From contig JAFDIC010000164.1 in the NCBI GenBank assembly GCA_019308525.1, forward strand, positions 1-8,134: a stretch of DNA of 8,134 nt, read 5' to 3'. Positions within the stretch are counted from its first letter, which is position 1, and each line of letters begins with the position of its first letter. Position numbers and translations under genes: made by a program. This DNA comes from Deltaproteobacteria bacterium. GTDB taxonomy: Bacteria > Desulfobacterota > DSM-4660 > Desulfatiglandales > HGW-15. Shown here piece after piece: positions 1 to 5,025 of this stretch. The notes under the pieces were generated by a model. That model did not search any database, had not been told where the DNA came from, and was given only the letters and a program-made list of their open reading frames with translations.

Positions 1-1331
1 GCGCGATGCTCATAAGCATATCCGGCCAGCATGAGAACCAGCTATTGTTGAGACCCGAAAACCACCTTTACCTGCTGGATGATTTCGGCGGGCTTTCCGG
101 GGAGAGGAGGAGGCTGAACGAGATCTTTGATTCCTATCAATGCCTGAAGGATGCCATCAAGAGATTGAGGGGGGAAATAGAGGCCCGGGAGGAGAGGGAG
201 GAGCTGGCGGAATTTCAGAAAAAAGAGATAGAGATGGCCAGGCTGGCCCCGGGAGAGGACAAAGAGCTTGAAGAGGAAAGAACGCGGCTCCGTCACGCCC
301 AGGAGTTGATCGAAATCCTGAATGATGTCTACCAGATCCTGTATGAGAAGGAAGATGCGGTGATATCTGTCCTGGCCCATTGCCTGAGGGGTGTTGAAAG
401 AGGGGCAGAGATGGAAAAAAGATTGGGCCCTGTGAGGGACGGCCTTGCCAGTGCCCGAATAGAGCTGGAAGACATTGCCCTGGAACTGAGGCAGATGAGG
501 GAAACCATCACTGTTGACCCGGAGGCCCTGGAACGGGTGGAGGAGCGTATACAATGGATCAATCGTCTGAAAAGGAAATACGGCTCCACCATCCAAGAGA
601 TCCTGGATTTCAAAGACAGGTTGTCGAGGTCAGCGGCCGGCCTGGAGGAAAAGAGACGAGAACTGGAGAAAATGCAGTTCAGGATGGAGGAAATGGTGGG
701 CGAGCTTCATAAGAGGGGATTGGAGCTTTCAAGAAAGAGGAGACAGGTTGCCAAGCTCCTGGACAATGCGGTAATGGAGGAACTCGCGCTCCTGGACATG
801 AGCGGTACACGGTTCCGGGTTAGGTTCCATGAACTTGAAAGGGAGACAGGCGATCCAAGGGAACTTGTTCCAAGGCACCTGGGCTCCGATGGCTACGATA
901 GCCTTGAGTTCATGCTTTCACCGAACATTGGAGAGGATTTGAAGCCCCTGTACCGGGTGGCATCGGGGGGAGAGCTGTCCAGGATCATGCTGGCCCTCAA
1001 GACCATCCTGGCCAGGACGGCATCCATTGAGACCGTGGTTTTCGATGAGGTGGACTCGGGTATCGGGGGTGCCACGGCCGAAGTGGTGGGAGAGAAGCTC
1101 CAGGCATTGGCCCGTCACCACAAGGTCCTCTGTATCACCCACCTGCCCCAGACTGCAAGCACGGGCAATTCCCACTTTCTCGTAAAAAAGGAAGTCATCA
1201 GGGGGAGGACCCAGACCACCATCTCCAGGCTGGAAAAGGAGGAAGAGAGGATAAGGGAGATAGCCAGGCTCTTGGGGGGAAAGGTCGTCACCAAGGAGGC
1301 GATTGCTCACGCCAGGGAGATGCTCGGTTGA
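1..1331 (+). CDS. recN: DNA repair protein RecN, 3' part (N-terminus outside window)
   Basis: RecN is a cytoplasmic SMC-like ATPase that acts at DNA double-strand breaks during recombinational repair. The reading frame is already open at the window edge (first full codon at base 3), and about 441 codons are visible. The first residues, ISGQHENQLLL, match the family's internal IxGQHxxQxLL motif, so the ATG at 6 is internal and the Walker A head lies upstream of the window. A long, charged, Glu/Arg/Lys-rich coiled coil follows. The C-terminal head has the ABC signature SGGELSRIMLALK (about residues 319-331 from base 6), Walker B VVFDEVDSGIGG, and the ITHLPQ switch motif. It ends in the typical LLGG...A..HAREML tail. 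The usual length is about 550-570 aa, so roughly 115-125 residues are missing. The stop is TGA at 1329-1331. No clear terminator separates it from the convergent lipoprotein gene 64 bp away. Confidence 0.97.
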   Translation, partial: AMLISISGQHENQLLLRPENHLYLLDDFGGLSGERRRLNEIFDSYQCLKDAIKRLRGEIEAREEREELAEFQKKEIEMARLAPGEDKELEEERTRLRHAQELIEILNDVYQILYEKEDAVISVLAHCLRGVERGAEMEKRLGPVRDGLASARIELEDIALELRQMRETITVDPEALERVEERIQWINRLKRKYGSTIQEILDFKDRLSRSAAGLEEKRRELEKMQFRMEEMVGELHKRGLELSRKRRQVAKLLDNAVMEELALLDMSGTRFRVRFHELERETGDPRELVPRHLGSDGYDSLEFMLSPNIGEDLKPLYRVASGGELSRIMLALKTILARTASIETVVFDEVDSGIGGATAEVVGEKLQALARHHKVLCITHLPQTASTGNSHFLVKKEVIRGRTQTTISRLEKEEERIREIARLLGGKVVTKEAIAHAREMLG

Positions 1332-1395
1332 CTCTTAATATGAAGCCGTCAAGGTTGGAAAGGGATACATCATGTTTCTTGAAGATTTCTGTGGT

Positions 1396-2352
1396 CTACT
1401 TACCGGCCTTGAGGCGTATGAACTGGCCTGCGGCGAAACCAGAACCCTTGAGAGGCGATGCAACTGCCCTGTTCTCTCTAACAGAGATTATCCTGATTTC
1501 TCCGAGCTTTCCGCCTATTGTCCGGTAGGTATTGCCTGCGGCCGCCTCGATCATATCCCCCTTTGCGAAGACTTCGAAGACGTGCCCCGGGAGAATTCCG
1601 GCGTCCTTACCGGCGTTTAGGAGGATGGATTCACCGTCGACTTCGAGGATTCTACCCGTCCAGGGCATTCTTTCGAGCTTTTCCGTGGCAAGGGAGACAA
1701 GATCTTCCAATAACCGGGTAAGAGCCTTTGAAAGGTCCTTTTCACTAACATAGGAAAGAAGGTCCAGTGGCTTTTCAGTGCCATGTTCGGGGCTGTCTTC
1801 CTCAAAGAGCGTGAAGGCCTCTTCAGGTTCCTCTCTTTTAATTGCCTTACTTTTCACGCTGGTTACAAGAAGGGTTTTGGTGGCCACATCCAGCGCGCTT
1901 AGGCTGACAGAGATTACCACCTCCCTCCTGGTCAACATGGCAGGCCATATTCCCACTTTTCTGGTCCGCGCCTCCAGGGGATAGAGGATGATAGAGAAGA
2001 TGACATCAGCTCCCGCGAATTGGGCTTCCCTGATTACAATAGGATCAATGGCCATCTCAGCGCCGGAAAGGCCGGTAGCCTCGGCTCTGGAGGCGGCAAT
2101 TGGTGCTTTTTTCAGGAGAGTGGTGTAGCCTTCCTCCTCAAGAAGGGTGCGTAACTCCTTCTCCATTTCCCGGACCGTGCTCGATGAGAGACCTGCCTGG
2201 TCCAAAATGGGCAGTACCAGTACCCGTTTCTGGAGCAGGCCTTTCGAAGAGGACCTCAGATTCTTGTAGAGAGAAGAAGTAGTGCTACACCCCGACAATG
2301 AGAGGCAGGATGTCAAGACATAGATAGCCACGAGGGAGAGCAGCCGCTTCAT
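1396..2352 (-). CDS. Putative lipoprotein with FlgT/CsgG-like features, function unknown
   Basis: The 318-aa product starts MKRLLSLVAIYVL and carries a lipobox LSGC with Cys22, so it is predicted to be a signal-peptidase-II lipoprotein. A second, weaker LTSC lies at 13-16. The ATG at 2352 was chosen over an upstream in-frame ATG at 2418 because it puts the signal peptide at the N-terminus and has AAAGAGA about 5 nt upstream. Residues about 43-150 (VLVLPILDQAGL, then a helix, then AGADVIFSIIL) resemble the Rossmann-like fold of CsgG, LpoB and FlgT-type envelope proteins. The last 86 residues (from about 233, GRILEVDGESILLNAGKDAG) resemble the C-terminal beta domain of FlgT-type proteins, with the pattern 'G.I..V.G..I.LN.G...G'. 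These are pattern judgements, not a family assignment. No secretion, curli or flagellar genes are adjacent, so its role is not known. It probably has its own promoter (2424-2453). Confidence 0.85.
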   Translation of the reverse strand: MKRLLSLVAIYVLTSCLSLSGCSTTSSLYKNLRSSSKGLLQKRVLVLPILDQAGLSSSTVREMEKELRTLLEEEGYTTLLKKAPIAASRAEATGLSGAEMAIDPIVIREAQFAGADVIFSIILYPLEARTRKVGIWPAMLTRREVVISVSLSALDVATKTLLVTSVKSKAIKREEPEEAFTLFEEDSPEHGTEKPLDLLSYVSEKDLSKALTRLLEDLVSLATEKLERMPWTGRILEVDGESILLNAGKDAGILPGHVFEVFAKGDMIEAAAGNTYRTIGGKLGEIRIISVRENRAVASPLKGSGFAAGQFIRLKAGK

Positions 2353-2423
2353 TTGTATCTCTTTAGCCCTTTCAAGCGTCTGTGAGCACCATGATTTCCC
2401 TTGCACGGTCCAAGACACTTAAG

Positions 2424-2453
2424 ATGATACTTTCATTTCAAGTCACCTGTCAT
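2424..2453 (-). promoter_or_regulatory. Candidate sigma70-type promoter for the lipoprotein gene
   Basis: Read on the minus strand, ATGACA (5 of 6 to TTGACA) is followed after 18 bp by TATCAT (5 of 6 to TATAAT). Transcription would begin about 65 nt before the ATG at 2352. The -35 box coincides with one arm of an inverted repeat. This is a motif match only. Confidence 0.45.
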
Positions 2454-2489
2454 CCATCGCTCCCTTTAGAGGTGACATATTTCATGACA
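2442..2489. repeat. Two interleaved inverted repeats upstream of the lipoprotein gene
   Basis: GTCACCT at 2442-2448 is the exact complement of AGGTGAC at 2470-2476. TGTCAT at 2448-2453 is the exact complement of ATGACA at 2484-2489. The arms alternate (first-second-first-second), as in a pseudoknot or in overlapping operator half-sites. They overlap the -35 region of the candidate lipoprotein promoter. The rest of the 2353-2527 gap shows nothing further. Confidence 0.45.
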
Positions 2490-2527
2490 GAGGCTCCGAG
2501 AAAAGGGAAACGCCGAGGGGGTGCCGG

Positions 2528-2809
2528 CTAGTAGAACACTATATCAAAGGAGTCAAACTCTCCCCGGTAGGGCTCGGGGGTCTCCTCCACCCTGGTGACG
2601 CTGGCGGCGGGAGGACCTTTGTGGCACCAGGCCACCAACTGCCTCACCTTGTCTTCAGGGCCCTCCGCAAGGACCTCCACCCTCCCGTCGGGTCTGTTTT
2701 TCACCCATCCCTTGATTCCCAGGCTCAATGCCCGCCTGCGCGTGGAATCTCTGAAAAAGACACCCTGCACCCTACCCTCTATTACCAGCCTTACTCTCAC
2801 ATCATTCAT
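2528..2809 (-). CDS. acyP: Acylphosphatase
   Basis: A 93-aa cytoplasmic enzyme that hydrolyses the carboxyl-phosphate bond of acyl phosphates such as acetyl phosphate or 1,3-bisphosphoglycerate. The length matches the family's usual 90-100 aa. The first signature GRVQGVFFRDSTRRRA contains the phosphate-binding Arg20, and the second signature GIKGWVKNRPDGRVEV contains the catalytic Asn38. The C-terminus folds back with the typical FDSFDIVF strand. The start is an ATG with a good GAGGGAG ribosome binding site 6-7 nt upstream. It is the third gene on the minus strand after the nucleosidase and the ligase-like ORF. An alternative frame of the ligase-like gene ends in TAA three bases before this start, which suggests co-transcription with them. 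No clear terminator is visible after it. Confidence 0.95.
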   Translation of the reverse strand: MNDVRVRLVIEGRVQGVFFRDSTRRRALSLGIKGWVKNRPDGRVEVLAEGPEDKVRQLVAWCHKGPPAASVTRVEETPEPYRGEFDSFDIVFY

Positions 2810-2812
2810 ATG

Positions 2813-2930
2813 TTACTCCCTCGAAAGCGTTTTCATGGGAAATTCACACAACAACGAAATCCGATCCTCCCCCGTGAAAGAGCCTTGGAGCGAGTTGGAT
2901 TCTTTCTCGGTCTGTTCGACTAATGGCTTG
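2813..2930 (-). pseudogene. Probable frame-shifted 3' end of the ligase-like gene
   Basis: Just before the TAG of the ligase-like ORF the minus strand reads AGG TTT TCA AGC CAT TAG. Adding one T at this run gives RFFKPLVEQTEKES and an open frame of about 40 codons, ending in MKTLSRE and a TAA at 2813-2815. That TAA sits three bases before the acylphosphatase ATG and inside its ribosome binding region, which is typical operon packing. The extension is not recognisable as LigA sequence. A second alternative frame is also open for about 30 codons, so this reading is a proposal based mainly on spacing. A sequencing error at the T run is also possible. Confidence 0.4.
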
Positions 2931-3711
2931 AAAACCTGAACTCAAGGGCCCACGGGATATTCCGGGATTTTACATGCAACCTTGACTGTAAATCAAGGCT
3001 GTTGACCTTGATCACCAATCCGTCGGTATCAAAGGGAAACAATTCGGTTTCTCCACCAACCTCCCGCCGGCAGTGCGCTACCAGATCGTCAACGTGGCTG
3101 AACACCTTGATATGGGGTCTGTTTACCCGGAGTCCCCACGACTGGAGCCCCTGCATCATCTCCGAATAGGTCTTGAAGGTGAACCCTTCTATTCTGGCGA
3201 CACCGCAGCAGAACATCTCAAGGGGTCTCTTTGCGGTTATCTTGGGGTCCTTTTGTTCAAGAGAATCTTGGGCCGCCTGTTTTGAGTCAAGAAACGGAGA
3301 CAGGCCCGAGCGGGATCTCTCCCTGTTGAGGGAGAGAAGGGCCTTTGTTTCCATGTACACGACACCCCATATGACGAGCAGTCCGGGAAAAGGGAGATCT
3401 CCGTGGATCCTTTCCAGTCCCAGGGGCACAGAGAGGATCGTTTTGATGTTATCTGTTATTTCTCTTCCCCTGTAACCGTCTCCCCTTGTTGAAGCCACGG
3501 ATAGCCTGGTATTCACGTAGACGAGCTCAACACACAGGCCCCCTATCCGGGGCTCAACGGCGTATTCAACGCTACCCTCAATACCGCCCAGGGCTTTGAT
3601 CCTGCGGTCAAATTCTCTGACGCCATCCACGCTGTAAACGATTTCGGGATTCAGCATGGGCGTGACGTGTTCTACCTGAGCCGAAGCGGTACCTGAAAGT
3701 GAGCTTTTCAT
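2920..3711 (-). CDS. Degenerate stand-alone NAD-dependent DNA ligase adenylation-domain homologue (probable pseudogene)
   Basis: The 263-aa product (counted from the ATG at 3711) aligns by eye with the adenylation domain of LigA. Recognisable blocks are VEHVTPML, VREFDRRIKALG, STRGDGY, ITAKRPLEMFC, SWGLRVN and DGLVIKVNSLDLQ. LigA is normally about 670 aa. Here the N-terminal Ia domain and the OB, zinc-finger, HhH and BRCT domains are all absent. The active site is also damaged. The KxDG motif with the AMP-accepting lysine reads RIGG (Arg55, Gly57), the RGE motif reads WGV (Val117), and the AYKFP lysine is Arg259. Only the lysine of DG-VIKV (Lys235) remains. Ligase or nick-sealing activity is not expected. 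An upstream TTG at 3771 keeps the frame open but lies inside the inserted element, so the ATG at 3711 was chosen. After the insertion no ribosome binding site precedes it. The frame stops at TAG right after the last conserved motif, probably because of a frameshift at the T run at 2931-2934. Confidence 0.75.
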   Translation of the reverse strand: MKSSLSGTASAQVEHVTPMLNPEIVYSVDGVREFDRRIKALGGIEGSVEYAVEPRIGGLCVELVYVNTRLSVASTRGDGYRGREITDNIKTILSVPLGLERIHGDLPFPGLLVIWGVVYMETKALLSLNRERSRSGLSPFLDSKQAAQDSLEQKDPKITAKRPLEMFCCGVARIEGFTFKTYSEMMQGLQSWGLRVNRPHIKVFSHVDDLVAHCRREVGGETELFPFDTDGLVIKVNSLDLQSRLHVKSRNIPWALEFRFSSH

Positions 3712-3716
3712 TGTTG
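3709..3716. repeat. Left copy of 8-bp direct repeat (target-site duplication)
   Basis: CATTGTTG here is repeated exactly at 3868-3875, and the two copies abut the imperfect inverted ends of the inserted element. On the minus strand this copy reads CAACAATG and supplies the ATG of the ligase-like gene. Confidence 0.7.
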
Positions 3717-3867
3717 ACGAACTCGTAGAAAGTCGAATTTGAGGTGGCAAAGTAAAAAGCTTCAAGTTCAAGGCGCGCGAATCTCGTGTGATGAGGCGTA
3801 CTTAGCGTACGCCGCAATCACAACGAGATGAAACGCAACGCAGAAATTGGACTTTTTACGAAGCCAT
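3717..3867. mobile_element. MITE-like non-autonomous insertion element, 151 bp
   Basis: The two ends, 3717-3740 and 3844-3867, are inverted copies of each other over 24 bp with 18 matches. The best block is TCGTARAAAGTC (R = A/G) followed by AATTT. Perfect 8-bp direct repeats (CATTGTTG) flank them. The interior has no convincing gene, only a strong stem-loop at 3781-3829. A transposase-less sequence with terminal inverted repeats and a target duplication fits a miniature inverted-repeat transposable element mobilised in trans. A similar end occurs at 6494-6517. I associate this TTCGTAAAAAGTC-type end with Desulfobacterota genomes, but that is memory and not a search result. The transposase family cannot be assigned from this sequence. 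Confidence 0.7.
3781..3829. other. Long stem-loop inside the inserted element
   Basis: Three nested complementary blocks form one hairpin: ATCTCGT 3781-3787 with ACGAGAT 3823-3829, GTGAT 3788-3792 with ATCAC 3817-3821, and GGCGTAC 3795-3801 with GTACGCC 3807-3813. That gives 19 base pairs with small internal bulges and a TTAGC loop. It lies between the nucleosidase stop and the ligase-like start, so it would be present in any read-through mRNA. It has no adjoining T run at its base, so it is not a standard intrinsic terminator. Confidence 0.7.
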
Positions 3868-4625
3868 CATTGTTGGCATAAGAACTCCAGCATTAACACC
3901 CCCACCCTCTCGGAAGCCTCCCGGAACCGGGAGGTGGAAAATCCGGGGTTCCAATCCTTTCCGGACAATTCGTCTGATACCACCAGCAGGGCGCATAAGT
4001 CCACCTGACGATAAATCGCGACCGTCATGAGTGCGGCCATTTCCATATCCACGGCAAGGACTCCCTGTCTCCTATAAGCCTCGACTTTCTGCTTGGTCTC
4101 GCGAAAGGGGGCGTCTGTGGACCATATCCCCCCCTTCCTATAGGAATATCCCCGGCTATGCAAGAGCTTTTCGAGCCTAGTGACGAGCTCCAGGCAAGGT
4201 GCGGGGCTATTGTCTCCTATGGGGTAATGCAGGGAGGTCCCTTCTTCCGAGAGACCGCGGGTAGGCAGCATCAAATCGCCTATTCTGAGGTCTGGTTGTA
4301 GAGATCCACACCAGCCCATAACCCAGATCCTGCGGGCACCCAATGCCACCACCTTCTCCAGGCCCATAACCGCCTGGGGGGCCCCGGTGAAGGGGCCGAA
4401 GACGATCAGGGGAGCTCTTTCCTGGTACTCAATTCGGTAGAGGTTGAAGTGGAACATATCCCACCTCTCCACAGAGCTTACCTTTCCTGAGGCGAGTATC
4501 CTATCCAGCTCGGAGCGTACGAGTACCATCAGGGCATCCCCGCTGATTTCAGGATCCCTCTTGCCCTTTGTAGGCCTGATAAAAACCTCTTCCTCCGGGA
4601 GATTTTCCCGGGAAAAAGGAGCCAT
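3867..4625 (-). CDS. Nucleoside phosphorylase / nucleosidase family protein (PNP-UDP fold)
   Basis: The 252-aa protein belongs to the PNP/UDP/MTAN superfamily, whose members split nucleosides by phosphorolysis or hydrolysis in purine or pyrimidine salvage. Visible motifs are GPFTGAPQA (77-85), GWCGSLQPDLRIGDLMLP (104-121), STDAPFRET (169-177), the ribose-binding VDMEM (192-196, Glu195) and VVSDEL with Ser217-Asp218. The Asp matches the purine-contacting Asp of DeoD and MTAN, so a purine substrate is plausible. The arginine that contacts phosphate in DeoD and Udp (RxGSCG, RxGTTG) aligns with Val102, and the Ser/Thr with Trp105, so phosphorolysis is uncertain. The start ATG has AGGGGGG 9 nt upstream and a promoter at 4674-4702. 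The last bases of the gene lie in the target duplication and end of the inserted element, but the protein seems complete. It heads the minus-strand set with the ligase-like gene and acyP. Confidence 0.88.
   Translation of the reverse strand: MAPFSRENLPEEEVFIRPTKGKRDPEISGDALMVLVRSELDRILASGKVSSVERWDMFHFNLYRIEYQERAPLIVFGPFTGAPQAVMGLEKVVALGARRIWVMGWCGSLQPDLRIGDLMLPTRGLSEEGTSLHYPIGDNSPAPCLELVTRLEKLLHSRGYSYRKGGIWSTDAPFRETKQKVEAYRRQGVLAVDMEMAALMTVAIYRQVDLCALLVVSDELSGKDWNPGFSTSRFREASERVGVLMLEFLCQQ
3868..3875. repeat. Right copy of 8-bp direct repeat (target-site duplication)
   Basis: CATTGTTG, identical to 3709-3716. On the minus strand it reads CAACAATG and encodes the last two Gln residues of the nucleosidase. 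The final A of that gene's TGA stop comes from the first base of the inserted element. Confidence 0.7.
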
Positions 4626-4673
4626 TTGGTGCAGCCCCCCCTGGAAAGAAATCTATAGGGAACAGTTATTCTT

Positions 4674-4702
4674 ATAATAAAATCAAAGCCGGGCAAAGAC
4701 AA
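4674..4702 (-). promoter_or_regulatory. Candidate sigma70-type promoter for the nucleosidase operon
   Basis: Read on the minus strand, TTGTCT (4 of 6 to TTGACA, at 4697-4702) is followed after exactly 17 bp by TATTAT (5 of 6 to TATAAT, at 4674-4679). Transcription would start about 40 nt before the ATG at 4625. It is the only good promoter match seen upstream of the nucleosidase, ligase-like and acyP genes. Confidence 0.55.
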
Positions 4703-4780
4703 TAGTGATCACGGGGTAGCGCATCCCAAGAATTTTGCACTCTCTTGAAGGGGAACCGGGGCTTGCTATGCAGAAATAAT

Positions 4781-4809
4781 TTTACAAAATTCTATAAAAA
4801 TGCGATAAA
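4781..4809 (+). promoter_or_regulatory. Weak candidate promoter in the AT-rich part of the intergenic region
   Basis: TTTACA (5 of 6 to TTGACA) and GATAAA (4 of 6 to TATAAT) are 17 bp apart within a conspicuously AT-rich stretch (4776-4820). A start about 7 nt downstream would fall just before the ATG at 4821. AT-richness makes chance matches likely. Confidence 0.3.
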
Positions 4810-4820
4810 ACTTATTATTT

Positions 4821-4988
4821 ATGGATGTCCACTCGCCCATCAAGGGTCCTTGGAAGTTGTTCAAAGGCCTGTGGTTGTCAGGTGCCCCCATGGGCAGGAA
4901 CATGAGGGAGCGGGGCGCAGCGGGGCCGGGGAAAACTAGAGCTGATCTGAGCGGTATTTCCTTGACAGAAGGGAAAAGAAATAATTAA
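4821..4988 (+). CDS. Possible 55-codon small ORF upstream of ffh, unrecognised
   Basis: An ATG immediately after the AT-rich stretch opens a 55-codon frame (starting MDVHSPIKGPWKLF, ending TEGKRNN, TAA). The product is basic and rich in Gly and Arg. Third positions are mostly G or C over the first 38 codons, and Arg codons are AGG/CGG as in the neighbouring genes, which mildly favours coding. Against this, there is no ribosome binding site, the end of the frame overlaps the ffh promoter boxes, and I recognise no family. The GC-rich segment 4880-4940 could instead be a structured untranslated leader. It does not contain the GGAAGGAAGCAGC core of SRP RNA. Confidence 0.2.
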   Translation: MDVHSPIKGPWKLFKGLWLSGAPMGRNMRERGAAGPGKTRADLSGISLTEGKRNN

Positions 4989-4990
4989 AT
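4962..4990 (+). promoter_or_regulatory. Candidate sigma70-type promoter for ffh and downstream genes
   Basis: A perfect TTGACA -35 box at 4962-4967 is followed after 17 bp by TTAAAT (4 of 6 to TATAAT) at 4985-4990. Transcription would start about 28 nt before the ffh ATG. The rest of the 4626-5025 gap holds the divergent nucleosidase promoter, an AT-rich tract and the doubtful small ORF. Confidence 0.5.
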
Positions 4991-5025
4991 AAAAGATTTG
5001 CAGTTGTTGAAGGGTGTAGAAGGGG

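Noticed and set aside
1332..1395. Bidirectional terminator between convergent recN and the lipoprotein gene.
   Set aside because: Only a TCAAG/CTTGA pairing with a long loop and no T run. Nothing supportable.
1559..1572. CCTTTGCGAAG resembling the MITE terminal repeat inside the lipoprotein gene.
   Set aside because: Only about 10 matching bases, within an intact coding frame and without the rest of the repeat.
2353..2418. Longer lipoprotein reading frame from ATG 2418.
   Set aside because: It would put 22 non-hydrophobic residues ahead of the signal peptide and bury the lipobox. ATG 2352 has a better context.
2490..2530. Possible intrinsic terminator after acyP (GCCG...CGGC followed by T-rich sequence on the minus strand).
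   Set aside because: The stem is only 4 bp and the T tract is broken by C residues.
3712..3771. N-terminal extension of the ligase-like ORF from a TTG at 3771.
   Set aside because: All these codons lie in the inserted element and its target repeat. The peptide has no LigA similarity and there is no ribosome binding site.
4870..4940. GC-rich segment next to ffh considered as the SRP 4.5S RNA gene.
   Set aside because: It lacks the conserved GGAAGGAAGCAGC-type tetraloop and internal-loop core, and no long hairpin could be drawn.
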